From Jiella marina (GTDB lineage Bacteria; Pseudomonadota; Alphaproteobacteria; Rhizobiales; Rhizobiaceae): 64,000 bases of DNA. Every line of letters starts with the position of its first letter. Position 1 is the first letter of the stretch. Position numbers and translations under genes: made by a program. The stretch lies in NCBI RefSeq assembly GCF_024359545.1, contig NZ_JAKQZG010000004.1, positions 124,001 through 188,000 of the forward strand, given 5' to 3'. The notes below the pieces were generated by a model that did not search any database, was not told the DNA's origin, and worked only from the letters and a program-made list of their open reading frames with translations. Shown one piece after another: positions 21,251 to 30,729 of the stretch.

Positions 21251-21929
21251 GAGAAAAAACGCCTCCGTGTTTGATGTTGCGCAAGGGAAGCATGAATTGG
21301 GTCTTTTCAAATAGCAATAGAAGAAAACAGCGGCCTTACGAAAAAGCCAACATTTTCCGGAAGTTGTTCCATTTTGAGACATAATCTGTGCGGAAATGAT
21401 GCATTGGGCTGTCCAGTTTTGGCTCGATCGCAGAAAGCTGAAGAATTTTGCAATGCAACAAAAGAATGTTGCCGAGCAGACCAGCAAGACTGGATAAATG
21501 TACTACAGACGTATCAAATCCGCTGGGGAAGGCCTTGTTCGAGGCCCGAAGATCGGCGCCGGCGGCATCCGGCCAATGCGATCCAGACGACTGAGCCTCA
21601 GGGTTGTGGGCGTCTCAAGCGGCTTGTTTTATGAAGCTGAGCGCAGCGCACGTGCGCCCTGCAACCCATGGAGGCGGCCGCGCTCGCAGTCCCGTGGGGC
21701 CTGACCCGGTATCGTCGGGCTCGCGGAGGCGGGCATGTCTGCTTGACGCCTTTGCCGTCACTTCTCAGGAGAACACAACGCGTGCTTCGAGAGCGATCCC
21801 GAGGGGACCGCGGCGATGGCGTCCCGCGTCCCTCATGCGGGTCCGGACAGGCGTGGGCGCACGTCTGAGTGCCGGCGCCTTGCAGACGCCGGGGTGGATC
21901 CTGGGCAAATTCCTGTTGCGTGCTTGCGC
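21251..21929. other. Gene-free stretch with an AT-richer patch
   Basis: No convincing coding frame, RNA gene or repeat was found between the small exported protein and ribBX. Roughly 21270-21500 is visibly richer in A and T than the surroundings, which is unusual in this window. No FMN riboswitch is expected here because it lies downstream of ribBX. Confidence 0.4.
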
Positions 21930-23057
21930 TCAGCCCTCGACGAGGATCGTCTCGCGAACCTTGATGCCGAAGCCCGTCAAGCCGACATAGGCCCGCTCAT
22001 GGGTGGCAATGACGGAGATGGAGTTGACCGCGATATCGCGCAGGATCTGCGCGCCGATGCCGACTTCGCGCCAGCGCTGGCGGCGGATCCGGGCGCTGCC
22101 GTGATATTCGCCCTCGCCAGCTTCCGTGTGCGGCTCGTCTGGCTCGAAATCGTCGACCTGTGCCGTGCGCAGGAGGACGATCACGCCGTGGCCCGCCTCC
22201 TTGAGCTTCTCGGCGGCGATTTCCACCCAGCCGCGGCTGGTGCCGCCGCGGCCCTTGAGTTCCTGAACCGGTTGTTCCCGGTGGATGCGCGTGGGGACGT
22301 TCTCGCGGCCGTGGACGTCGCCATAGATGAAGACCACGTGCTGGATCTCGTCGAACGGGGTCTCGTAGATCTGGATCTGCCCCCTGAGCCCGGCCAGCGT
22401 GAAGGGCTCCTCGCGGATGCAGCGAACGAAGGATTCCCGGCGGATGCGATAGGAGATCAGGTCTTCGATCGAGACGATCTTCAGTCCGTGCTCGCGTGCG
22501 AAGGGGACGAGTTCGGGAAGCCGCTTGACGGTTCCGTCGTCATTGACAACCTCGGCCAGGATGCCGGCGGATTCGAGGCCTGCGAGCCGGGCAAGATCGG
22601 TGCCGGCTTCGGTGTGGCCCGAGCGCGTCAGGACGCCGCCCGGCCGCGAGATCAGCGGAAAGATGTGGCCGGGGCGCAGAAAATCGCCGGCGGCGCAATT
22701 GGGATTGGCCAGCGCGCGGGCGGTGTTCGCCCGTTCCTCGGCGGCGATGCCGGTGGTCATGCCGACGCGGTAGTCGACGGAGACGGTGAAGGCGGTGCGC
22801 ATCGGGTCGAGATTGTTCGCCACCATTGGCGGCAGGTTCAGGGCATCGGCCCTCTCGCTGGTCATCGGCACGCAGATGATGCCGCTGGTATGGCGGATCA
22901 TGAAGGCCATCTTTTCCGGCGTCGCCTTCGAGGCGGCCATGATCAGGTCGCCCTCGTTCTCCCGGTCGGTGTCGTCGACCACGACCACGAGTTCTCCCTC
23001 GGCAATGGCCGCGATGGCGTCTTCGATCTTGTCGAGGGTGAGGTCGGGGCTGGTCAT
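21930..23057 (-). CDS. ribB: RibBX: 3,4-dihydroxy-2-butanone-4-phosphate synthase with degenerate GTP cyclohydrolase II domain
   Basis: The N-terminal domain (residues 1-205) converts ribulose 5-phosphate to 3,4-dihydroxy-2-butanone 4-phosphate for riboflavin synthesis. It has the acidic metal-binding loop VVDDTDRENEGDL and HTEAGTDLARLAG. The C-terminal domain (about 210-375) has the GTP cyclohydrolase II fold, but the zinc-binding Cys cluster of the active enzyme (usually SECLTGD...CDCG) is replaced by HREQPVQELKGRGGTSRGW. This is the RibBX arrangement described in Proteobacteria, so cyclohydrolase activity is not expected and another ribA should exist. ATG 23057 starts exactly at the conserved domain. 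Confidence 0.9.
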   Translation of the reverse strand: MTSPDLTLDKIEDAIAAIAEGELVVVVDDTDRENEGDLIMAASKATPEKMAFMIRHTSGIICVPMTSERADALNLPPMVANNLDPMRTAFTVSVDYRVGMTTGIAAEERANTARALANPNCAAGDFLRPGHIFPLISRPGGVLTRSGHTEAGTDLARLAGLESAGILAEVVNDDGTVKRLPELVPFAREHGLKIVSIEDLISYRIRRESFVRCIREEPFTLAGLRGQIQIYETPFDEIQHVVFIYGDVHGRENVPTRIHREQPVQELKGRGGTSRGWVEIAAEKLKEAGHGVIVLLRTAQVDDFEPDEPHTEAGEGEYHGSARIRRQRWREVGIGAQILRDIAVNSISVIATHERAYVGLTGFGIKVRETILVEG

Positions 23058-23207
23058 GGTCGGTCCTGTTCGTGGCGGGCGACGCGCTCTGGGCGGTGAC
23101 CGCCCCATGCGCTCGAAAAAATCGCGTCGCACGGCTTTTAAGAGGAGAAGGCCCGCGCAATCAATCATGATCGTCGGGCATGGCCTGCGATGCGCGCCGA
23201 GCTTTTC

Positions 23208-23666
23208 TCAGCCGCGCCCGCGATAGGGAGGGACACCCTGATCGGGCAGGAACACGCCCTCCGGCGGCGACCCGCTTTGCCAGAACACGTCGATGGGGAT
23301 GCCGCCGCGCGGATACCAGTAACCGCCGATCCGAAGCCAGAGAGGCTTCGTCGCCTCCATGACGCGCCGGGCGATCATCACCGTGCAGTCCTCGTGGAAG
23401 GCGCCATGATTGCGAAAGCTCGTGAGAAACAGCTTCAGCGACTTCGATTCCACCAGGCGTGCATCGGGCGCATAGTCGATCACGATGTGGGCGAAGTCCG
23501 GCTGGCCGGTGACCGGGCAGAGCGAAGTGAATTCCGGGCAGGTGAAGCGCACGATCGCAGGCGGACCGTCGCTCCTTGTATAGGGAACGGTCTCGAGCAT
23601 CGCCTCGCCGGGGGAGGCCGGTGCGCTGCTCGCCCGACCGAGTTGCGAAAGTTCGTCATATGACAT
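23208..23666 (-). CDS. queF: NADPH-dependent 7-cyano-7-deazaguanine reductase
   Basis: QueF reduces preQ0 to preQ1 in queuosine synthesis. The 152-residue product is the short, single-domain form. The catalytic Cys lies in [15 protein letters not shown], followed by the QueF motif [20 protein letters not shown], whose Glu and His contact the substrate. ATG 23666 ([10 protein letters not shown]) is the conserved start; the open frame upstream encodes an unrelated Arg-rich stretch. It is 150 bp from ribBX on the same strand. Confidence 0.95.
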   Translation of the reverse strand: MSYDELSQLGRASSAPASPGEAMLETVPYTRSDGPPAIVRFTCPEFTSLCPVTGQPDFAHIVIDYAPDARLVESKSLKLFLTSFRNHGAFHEDCTVMIARRVMEATKPLWLRIGGYWYPRGGIPIDVFWQSGSPPEGVFLPDQGVPPYRGRG

Positions 23667-23848
23667 CGAATGAAGCCTCGGTCGGTCCCTGATCTGCTTG
23701 CCGTTCTCGCATCGGCCCGGGAAACGGCGTATCCCGACACGAACTCTACGCCGCGGACTCGATCGAGTCGGCGCCATTGCACTGCGAGTGTGACGGGAGC
23801 AAGTCTTGGCCGCGCTGGCATCAAGAAGAACAAGGTTGGCCAGAGGGA

Positions 23849-24733
23849 ATGATCGACAAGCTGGAATATCTCATCGCGCTTGCAAGCGAGAAGCATTTTG
23901 GCCGCGCGGCCGAGCGTTTGGGCATCACCCAGCCGACGCTGTCGGCCGGCATCCGGCAGTTGGAGGAGCGGCTCGGGACCACGCTGGTCAATCGCGGCTC
24001 GCGCTTTCGCGGGCTCACGGAAGAGGGCGAGCGGGCGCTTGCCTGGGCCCGGCGCATTACCGACGATGTTCGCACCATGCGCGAAGAGGTCCAGACCGTG
24101 AAGCGCGGCCTGTCCGGCCATCTTCGCATCGGCGCGATCCCGACGAGCCTTGCCATCGTCGCCCGTCTGACGACGCCCTTTCACGACCGGCACGACAATG
24201 TCACGTTCGACGTGTCCTCGCACACGGCATCCGAGATCCTGGCGGGCATCGAGAATTTCGAACTCGATGTCGGCCTCACCTATCTCGACGACGACCGCCT
24301 GAAACGGCTCGACAGCTATCCGCTCTATGACGAGCGCTATTGTCTCGTGACCCGAAAGGGGGAGACCTTCTCTGGCCAGGCGGAGGTGAGTTGGGAGGAG
24401 GTGGCGTCGCTGAAACTCGGCCTTCTCAGTCCCACCATGCAGAACCGGCAGATCCTCAACCGCCATCTCGGCCATGGCGGGCGGCATGTGGAGACGGTGA
24501 CCGAATCGAACTCCATGATCGCGCTTTTGTCCCAGACTCGGCTGGCCGGCATCGCCACGGTGATGCCTTACCGTTCGGCGGCCGTGCTCGGACTGGCCGA
24601 CCCGCTGGTGGCCATTCCGATCACCGGTCCCGACGTGAGCTACAAGATCGGGCTCGTCACCGCCCGCCGCGAACTGCGTCCGCCCATCGTCGCGGCCTTC
24701 TGGGAGGAAAGCCGGCTCGTTCGCGATCTCTGA
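23849..24733 (+). CDS. fdsR: LysR-type regulator of the formate dehydrogenase operon (FdsR-like)
   Basis: The product has 294 residues, a typical LysR length. The helix-turn-helix is at residues 1-60 ([20 protein letters not shown]), and the effector-binding domain follows from about residue 88. It lies directly upstream of and in the same direction as fdsG, matching the known fdsR-fdsGBACD arrangement. A perfect inverted repeat with LysR spacing lies in the gap before fdsG. ATG 23849 follows AGAGGGA. The regulator assignment rests on position; the ligand would be formate (inference). Confidence 0.8.
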   Translation: MIDKLEYLIALASEKHFGRAAERLGITQPTLSAGIRQLEERLGTTLVNRGSRFRGLTEEGERALAWARRITDDVRTMREEVQTVKRGLSGHLRIGAIPTSLAIVARLTTPFHDRHDNVTFDVSSHTASEILAGIENFELDVGLTYLDDDRLKRLDSYPLYDERYCLVTRKGETFSGQAEVSWEEVASLKLGLLSPTMQNRQILNRHLGHGGRHVETVTESNSMIALLSQTRLAGIATVMPYRSAAVLGLADPLVAIPITGPDVSYKIGLVTARRELRPPIVAAFWEESRLVRDL

Positions 24734-24774
24734 GGCCGACGCGACTCTGCCCGAACCGTCCATCACCGGCTCGA

Positions 24775-24793
24775 CGATAGAAGCGCTCTATCG
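24775..24793. promoter_or_regulatory. Candidate LysR-type operator upstream of fdsG
   Basis: CGATAGA (24775-24781) and TCTATCG (24787-24793) form a perfect inverted repeat with a 5-bp spacer, containing T (24778)-N11-A (24790), the classic LysR box. It lies between fdsR and fdsG. Confidence 0.55.
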
Positions 24794-24879
24794 CAAGACG
24801 GGGATGTTCTCTTGATTATCAGCGCTTTAGCGTGTTGGCTCCCTGGAAAGATTCAAACTTTGCTGTGGGAGGCGATCGC

Positions 24880-25353
24880 TTGGCGGCTCACGCGATCTAT
24901 GATGCCGATGAAGCGGCTGAGATCATTGGAAGTCTGAAGGGGCTGGAAGGGCCTCTCCTTCCCATCCTGCACGCCCTGCAGGAACGTTTCGGGCATATCA
25001 GCGACGAGGCGGTTCGCCAGATTGCCGGAGAACTCAATCTCACGCGCGCCGAAGTTTACGGCGTGGTCACCTTCTATCACGATTTTCACAAGGAGCCGCA
25101 TGGCCGGCACGTGCTGAAGGTCTGTCGAGCCGAGGCCTGCCAGGCGGCCGGCAGCGACGCCGTGGCAGACGCCCTGGAGAAGGCTCTGGGCATCAAGTTC
25201 GGCGAGACGACCGGCGACGGCCAGGTGACCCTCGAGGCGGTCTACTGCCTCGGGCTCTGCGCCACGGCGCCGTCCGCCATGCTGGACCGCCGGATCGTCG
25301 GGCGCCTGAACGAGGCGAAGATCGGCAAGCTGGTCGAGGAGACGCGGCTGTGA
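24880..25353 (+). CDS. fdsG: NAD-dependent formate dehydrogenase gamma subunit
   Basis: FdsG is the NuoE-like [2Fe-2S] subunit of soluble formate dehydrogenase. The product has 157 residues from TTG 24880 (MAAHAIYDADEAAEI). The four Cys ligands appear as CRAEAC and, about 40 residues on, YCLGLC. TTG 24880 was chosen because TGGGAGG lies 7-8 nt upstream; GTG 24832 would add 16 non-conserved residues. It overlaps fdsB (GTGA), indicating coupled synthesis of the diaphorase part of the enzyme. Confidence 0.93.
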   Translation: MAAHAIYDADEAAEIIGSLKGLEGPLLPILHALQERFGHISDEAVRQIAGELNLTRAEVYGVVTFYHDFHKEPHGRHVLKVCRAEACQAAGSDAVADALEKALGIKFGETTGDGQVTLEAVYCLGLCATAPSAMLDRRIVGRLNEAKIGKLVEETRL

Positions 25354-26903
25354 CGCGAGTTTTCATCCCTCTCGATTCCTTTGCCGTTGCCTGCGGCGCG
25401 GATGAGATCGCCGAAGAGTTCGAACTCCTGAACACCGAGCGCGGCCTCTCGCTCGACATCGTGCGCAACGGCTCGCGCGGCATGGCTTGGCTCGAACCTT
25501 TGATCGAGGTCGAAACCAACGATGGACGGATCGCCTACGGACCGATCGAGCCGGGGGAGGTCGCTTCGCTGATCGATGCCGGCATCCTGTCCGGCGGCGA
25601 ACATGCAAAGCGCATCGGCAGGGTCGAGGAGCATCCCTTCTTCGCCCGCCAGATCCGCATGACCTTCAAGCGCTGCGGCGTCATCGACCCCCTGTCGCTC
25701 GACGACTACAAGGCCCATGGCGGACTGAAGGGGCTCGAACGCGCCATCGCCATCGGCCCGGAAGCCGTCATCGCAGAAGTGACCGAATCCGGCCTTCGCG
25801 GTCGCGGCGGTGCGGGCTTCCCGACTGGCATCAAGTGGAAGACGGTGGCAGGCGCCGATGGCGCGCGCAAATACATCGTCGCCAATGCCGACGAGGGCGA
25901 TTCCGGCACCTTCGCCGACCGGATGATCATGGAGGGCGATCCCTACTGCCTGATCGAGGGCATGGCGATCGCCGGTGTCGCCACTGGGGCGACCAAGGGA
26001 TACATCTATCTGCGCTCGGAATACCCGGTCGCCATCGATGTGATGAACGAGGCGATCCGGCGCGCTCGCGAGGCCGGCGTTCTCGGGGCCGCGATGCTCG
26101 GCTCCGCCCATGCCTTCGACATCGAAGTCCGCGTCGGGGCCGGCGCCTATGTCTGCGGCGAAGAGACCTCGCTGCTCGACAGCCTCGAAGGCAAGCGCGG
26201 CCAGGTGCGCTTCAAGCCGCCGCTGCCGGCGATCCAGGGCCTGTTCGGCATGCCGACGGTGATCAACAACGTGATCTCGCTGGCCTCGACGCCGGAAATC
26301 CTCGCCCAGGGCGCCCAGGCCTACAAGGAACTCGGCATGGGCCGGTCGCGGGGCACGATCCCGATCCAGATCGGCGGCAACGTGAAGCATGGCGGCCTGC
26401 TGGAGGTTCCTTTCGGGCTGACGCTGGGCGAGATCGTCGAGGATCTGTGCGGCGGCACGGCTTCGGGCCGTCCGGTGCGGGCGGTGCAGGTCGGAGGGCC
26501 GCTGGGTGCATATTTCCCGGTCTCCTTGTTCGACACGCCGTTCGACTACGAAGCCTTTGCCGCCAAGGACGGGCTGATCGGCCATGCCGGCGTGGTCATC
26601 TTCGACGACACGGTCGACATGATGAGCCAGGCCCGCTTCGCCTTCGAGTTCTGCGCCATCGAATCCTGCGGCAAGTGCACGCCGTGCCGCGTCGGCGCCG
26701 TGCGCGGCTACGAGACGATGAAGAAGATCATGGATGGCGAGCGGCCGGCGGAAAACCTCGCCGTCATTGAGGATCTCTGCAACACGATGAAGTTCGGCTC
26801 GCTTTGCGCGCTGGGTGGGTTCACGCCCTATCCGGTGGTCAGCGCAATGCGCCACTTCCCCGAAGATTTTCACGGAACGCCGATGAGCGTGGCGGCGGAA
26901 TGA
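25350..26903 (+). CDS. fdsB: NAD-dependent formate dehydrogenase beta subunit
   Basis: FdsB is the NuoF-like diaphorase subunit that passes electrons from the Fe-S chain through FMN to NAD+. The 517 residues contain an N-terminal thioredoxin-like region (about 1-100), then the FMN/NADH-binding core with GRGGAGFPTGIKWK and GAYVCGEETSLLDSLEG, then the [4Fe-4S] ligands CGKCTPCRVG and a distant Cys in FGSLCALGG. It starts at GTG 25350 within the fdsG stop. FdsA follows after 46 bp. Confidence 0.95.
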   Translation: MTRVFIPLDSFAVACGADEIAEEFELLNTERGLSLDIVRNGSRGMAWLEPLIEVETNDGRIAYGPIEPGEVASLIDAGILSGGEHAKRIGRVEEHPFFARQIRMTFKRCGVIDPLSLDDYKAHGGLKGLERAIAIGPEAVIAEVTESGLRGRGGAGFPTGIKWKTVAGADGARKYIVANADEGDSGTFADRMIMEGDPYCLIEGMAIAGVATGATKGYIYLRSEYPVAIDVMNEAIRRAREAGVLGAAMLGSAHAFDIEVRVGAGAYVCGEETSLLDSLEGKRGQVRFKPPLPAIQGLFGMPTVINNVISLASTPEILAQGAQAYKELGMGRSRGTIPIQIGGNVKHGGLLEVPFGLTLGEIVEDLCGGTASGRPVRAVQVGGPLGAYFPVSLFDTPFDYEAFAAKDGLIGHAGVVIFDDTVDMMSQARFAFEFCAIESCGKCTPCRVGAVRGYETMKKIMDGERPAENLAVIEDLCNTMKFGSLCALGGFTPYPVVSAMRHFPEDFHGTPMSVAAE

Positions 26904-26949
26904 CGCCGCTCGCCTGCTCGGCTCAATCTGTTCCAGGGAGGACCATCCC

Positions 26950-29811
26950 ATGAGCCTCATTCAAGAAATCGACTACGGCACGCCGGCCTCGACGGCCGAA
27001 AAGACGGTGACGCTCACCATCGACGGCAACGAGGTGACGGTGCCCGAAGGCACCTCGCTGATGCGCGCCGCGATGGACGCCGGCATTCAGGTGCCGAAGC
27101 TCTGCGCCACGGACATGATGGACGCCTTCGGCTCCTGCCGCCTCTGCGTGGTCGAGATCGAAGGCCGCAACGGCACGCCGGCCTCCTGCACGACGCCGGT
27201 GGCCGAAGGCATGAAGGTCTCGACCCAGAACGAGCGCCTGAAGAAGATCCGAAAAGGGGTGATGGAGCTCTACATCTCCGACCACCCGCTCGACTGCCTG
27301 ACCTGTGCGGCGAACGGCGACTGCGAGCTGCAGGACATGGCGGGTGCCGTGGGCCTGCGCGAAGTGCGTTACGGCTATGAGGGCGAGAACCATCTCGGCA
27401 AGGAGAAGGATCTCTCCAACCCCTATTTCCAGTTCGATCCGTCGAAATGCATCGTCTGCTCGCGCTGCGTGCGCGCCTGTAACGAGGTGCAGGGCACCTT
27501 CGCTCTCACGGTCTCGGGCCGCGGCTTCGATTCCCTGATTTCGGCCGGCACCGACTACGACAATTTCTTCTCTTCCGAATGCGTCTCCTGCGGCGCCTGC
27601 GTGCAGGCTTGCCCGACGGCGACGCTGGAGGAAAAGGCTGTCGTGGAGATCGGCACGCCGGAACATTCGGTGGTCACCACCTGCGCCTATTGCGGCGTCG
27701 GCTGCTCCTTCAAGGCCGAGATGCGCGGCGAGGAACTCGTGCGCATGGTGCCCTACAAGGACGGCAAGGCCAATCGCGGCCATAGCTGCGTCAAGGGCCG
27801 CTTCGCACTCGGCTACGCGACCCACAAGGATCGCATCCTCAACCCGATGATCCGCGATCACTATTCGCAGCCCTGGCGCGAAGTGTCCTGGGACGAGGCG
27901 ATCGGTTTCGCCGCCAAGAAGATCAAGGACATCCAGGCGAAATACGGCCGGGGTTCGGTCGGCGGCATCTCCTCCTCGCGCTGCACCAACGAGGAAGTCT
28001 ACGTCGTCCAGAAGATGGTCCGCGCCGGCTTCGGCAACAACAATATCGACACCTGCGCCCGCGTCTGCCATTCGCCGACGGGTTATGGTCTCAACTCGAC
28101 CTATGGAACGTCGGCCGGCACCCAGGATTTCGACTCGGTCGAAGACACGGACGTCATCCTCGTCATCGGCGCCAACCCCACCGATGGTCATCCGGTCTTC
28201 GCCTCGCGCATGAAGAAGCGCCTGCGCGGCAAGCCGGGCGAAGAGGGCGCCAAGCTGATCGTCATCGATCCGCGCCGGATCGACCTGGTCAAGACGCCGC
28301 ATATCGAGGCCGACCACCATCTGGCGCTGAAGCCCGGCACCAACGTCGCGATGCTGACGGCGCTCGCCCATGTCATCGTGACCGAAGGCCTCGTCAACGA
28401 GGAATTCGTGCGCGAGCGCTGCGAATGGGACGAGTTCCAGGACTGGGCGGCCTTTGTCGCTGACGAGCGTCATTCGCCGGAAGCCGTCGAAAGCGTCACC
28501 GGCGTTCCGGCCGAAGAGGTGCGCAAGGCCGCGCGTCTCTACGCCACCGGCGGCAACGCCGCGATCTACTACGGTCTCGGCGTCACGGAGCACAGCCAGG
28601 GCTCGACCTCGGTCATCGCCATCGCCAACCTCGCCATGGCGACCGGCAATATCGGCCGCAGGGGCGTCGGCGTGAATCCTCTGCGCGGGCAGAACAACGT
28701 CCAGGGCTCCTGTGACATGGGCTCGTTCCCGCACGAGCTGCCGGGCTATCGCCACATCTCCAACGATGCCGTCCGCGAGACCTTCGAGGAACTGTGGGGC
28801 GTCAAGCTCGACAACGAGCCGGGGCTGCGCATTCCGAACATGTTCGACGCCGCCGTCGAAGGCACCTTCAAGGGGCTCTACTGCCAAGGCGAGGACATCC
28901 TGCAGTCCGATCCCGACACCAAGCACGTCTCGGCCGGTCTGGAAGCGCTTGAACTCCTCATCGTTCACGATCTCTTCCTGAACGAGACGGCGAACTACGC
29001 CAATGTCTTCCTGCCGGGATCGAGCTTCCTCGAGAAGAACGGCACCTTCACCAATGCCGAGCGGCGCATCAACCGCGTGCGCAAGGTGATGGCCCCGAAG
29101 AACGGCTATGAGGACTGGGAAGTCACCCAGTTGCTCGCCCAAGCGATCGGGATGGACATGAACTATGCCCATCCGTCCGAGATCATGGCCGAGATCGCCG
29201 CGACGACGCCGTCCTTCGCCAACGTCACCTACGACCTCCTCGACGAGAAGGGTTCGGTGCAGTGGCCGTGCAACGATCAGTTCCCGGAAGGGGCGCCGAT
29301 CATGCATGTCGATGGCTTCATGCGCGGCCGGGGCAAGTTCATCCGGACCGAATACGTCGCCACCGACGAGCGCACCGGCCCGCGCTTCCCGCTCCTGCTC
29401 ACCACGGGTCGCATCCTCTCCCAGTACAATGTCGGCGCCCAGACCCGGCGTACCGGCAATGTGGTGTGGCACGATCAGGATCTTCTGGAGATCCATCCGC
29501 ATGACGCCGAACAGCGCGGTGTCCGCGACGGCGACTGGGTGAAGCTGCAGAGCCGCGCCGGTGAGACGTCGATCAAGGCGAAGATCACCGATCGCGTGGC
29601 GCCGGGCGTCGTCTACACGACGTTCCACCATCCGATGACCCAGGCGAATGTCATCACCACCGACTTCTCCGACTGGGCGACGAACTGCCCGGAATACAAG
29701 GTGACGGCGGTGCAGATCTCGCCCTCCAACGGTCCGACGGACTGGCAGGAGGATTATCGCGAACTCACCATGGAAAGCCGGCGCATCATGCCGGCCGAAG
29801 CGGCGGAGTAA
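26950..29811 (+). CDS. fdsA: NAD-dependent formate dehydrogenase alpha subunit (Mo-bis-MGD, Cys type)
   Basis: FdsA is the catalytic subunit that oxidises formate to CO2. Its 953 residues start with a [2Fe-2S] ferredoxin domain (about 15-95, GSCRLCVVEI), a His/Cys Fe-S segment (HPLDCLTCAANGDCELQ), two [4Fe-4S] motifs (CIVCSRCVRAC and CVSCGACVQACP), then the molybdopterin domain with CAYCGVGC. The active-site ligand is Cys in ARVCHSPTGYGL, not selenocysteine, since TGC is used. The C-terminal MGD-binding region includes TGRILSQYNVGAQTRR. The gene belongs to an oxygen-tolerant, soluble complex. Confidence 0.97.
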   Translation: MSLIQEIDYGTPASTAEKTVTLTIDGNEVTVPEGTSLMRAAMDAGIQVPKLCATDMMDAFGSCRLCVVEIEGRNGTPASCTTPVAEGMKVSTQNERLKKIRKGVMELYISDHPLDCLTCAANGDCELQDMAGAVGLREVRYGYEGENHLGKEKDLSNPYFQFDPSKCIVCSRCVRACNEVQGTFALTVSGRGFDSLISAGTDYDNFFSSECVSCGACVQACPTATLEEKAVVEIGTPEHSVVTTCAYCGVGCSFKAEMRGEELVRMVPYKDGKANRGHSCVKGRFALGYATHKDRILNPMIRDHYSQPWREVSWDEAIGFAAKKIKDIQAKYGRGSVGGISSSRCTNEEVYVVQKMVRAGFGNNNIDTCARVCHSPTGYGLNSTYGTSAGTQDFDSVEDTDVILVIGANPTDGHPVFASRMKKRLRGKPGEEGAKLIVIDPRRIDLVKTPHIEADHHLALKPGTNVAMLTALAHVIVTEGLVNEEFVRERCEWDEFQDWAAFVADERHSPEAVESVTGVPAEEVRKAARLYATGGNAAIYYGLGVTEHSQGSTSVIAIANLAMATGNIGRRGVGVNPLRGQNNVQGSCDMGSFPHELPGYRHISNDAVRETFEELWGVKLDNEPGLRIPNMFDAAVEGTFKGLYCQGEDILQSDPDTKHVSAGLEALELLIVHDLFLNETANYANVFLPGSSFLEKNGTFTNAERRINRVRKVMAPKNGYEDWEVTQLLAQAIGMDMNYAHPSEIMAEIAATTPSFANVTYDLLDEKGSVQWPCNDQFPEGAPIMHVDGFMRGRGKFIRTEYVATDERTGPRFPLLLTTGRILSQYNVGAQTRRTGNVVWHDQDLLEIHPHDAEQRGVRDGDWVKLQSRAGETSIKAKITDRVAPGVVYTTFHHPMTQANVITTDFSDWATNCPEYKVTAVQISPSNGPTDWQEDYRELTMESRRIMPAEAAE

Positions 29812-29850
29812 CTTGGACGAGATTCCGCCAACGGTCGGCAGGTTGGTCTT

Positions 29851-30729
29851 GTGACGGACGAAACCTCGATAAGCAGAGAAAGCCTCGTCTTCCGCGACGG
29901 GGCTTTTTCGCCTGGTTGTCGCGTAGTGCCCGCCGAGACGGCCGTCGCAATTTCCGTCGGCGGCTCGACCCATGCAGTCATGATGGCGACCCCGGACGAT
30001 CTGGAAGACATGGCCATCGGCCTCGTCCTCAACGAGCGGATCGTCGATCGGCTGGACGAAATCGAATCGGTCGAGATTGTCGACACCGAAGCCGGTATCG
30101 ATTGCCAGATACGGCTGGTCGACGAACGGGCGCGTACCTATGTGGCGCGGCGCCGTCAGATGACAGGCCCGGTCGGTTGCGGCCTCTGTGGCGTCGAGTC
30201 TCTGGAACTTGCAACTCCGAAGCTGCCGAGTGTTGCCGGATCCGGGGGAATCTGCATCACGCCGCAAGCGCTGACGGATGCCGTCGCGGCGATGGCCCGC
30301 GAGCAGAGGCTCAGTCGTCTGACCCGCGCCGTGCACGCCGCCGCCTTCCATCAGCCGGGGAGGGGACCGCTCGTCACCCGCGAGGATGTCGGCCGGCATA
30401 ACGCCCTCGACAAGGTCGCAGGGCATCTGGCGCGGCACGGCATCGATCCGGCGACAGGTTTCCTGACGATCACCAGCCGCGTCTCCGTCGAACTGATCCA
30501 GAAGGCCGCCGTCATGGGCTGCGGGCTGATCGCGGCGGTGTCCGCGCCGACGGCGTTGGCGATCGCCGAGGCCGAAGCGGCGGGTGTGACCCTCGTGGCC
30601 GTGGTTCGAGGCACCGAATTCGAAGTGTTTACGCATCCGCAGCGAATTGCCGGAGCCGAGCGCGCCCGGGCATCGCATGAAGCGGATGATCATCAGACAG
30701 CTCAGGGGAGAACCGTCCATGGAGCGTGA
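29851..30729 (+). CDS. fdhD: Formate dehydrogenase sulfurtransferase FdhD (FdsC)
   Basis: FdhD transfers sulfur from a cysteine desulfurase to the molybdenum cofactor so that formate dehydrogenase becomes active. The 292-residue product has the conserved HAVMMATPDDLEDMAIG near residue 40-55, the Cys pair in VGCGLCG that carries the persulfide, and the C-terminal GRHNALDKVAGHL. It begins at GTG 29851 with a weak ribosome binding site. A terminator-like hairpin lies within its first 20 codons, so GTG 29926 (after the hairpin) is an alternative start. It overlaps fdsD by 11 nt. Confidence 0.92.
   Translation: MTDETSISRESLVFRDGAFSPGCRVVPAETAVAISVGGSTHAVMMATPDDLEDMAIGLVLNERIVDRLDEIESVEIVDTEAGIDCQIRLVDERARTYVARRRQMTGPVGCGLCGVESLELATPKLPSVAGSGGICITPQALTDAVAAMAREQRLSRLTRAVHAAAFHQPGRGPLVTREDVGRHNALDKVAGHLARHGIDPATGFLTITSRVSVELIQKAAVMGCGLIAAVSAPTALAIAEAEAAGVTLVAVVRGTEFEVFTHPQRIAGAERARASHEADDHQTAQGRTVHGA
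29879..29907 (+). terminator. Terminator-like hairpin inside the 5' part of fdhD
   Basis: AAAGCC-T-CGTC (29879-29889) pairs with GACG-G-GGCTTT (29896-29906) with one T-G pair and a 6-nt loop, followed by a short T-run (29904-29908). The stem and T-tail have the form of an intrinsic terminator for fdsA, yet lie after the proposed fdhD start. Confidence 0.55.

Noticed and set aside
22980-23207. Search for an FMN riboswitch upstream of ribBX
   Set aside because: The gap to queF is only 150 bp and contains none of the conserved RFN blocks.
24734-24879. Possible sigma54 promoter before fdsG
   Set aside because: No TGGCAC-N5-TTGC match with correct GG/GC spacing was found; the LysR box explains the region better.
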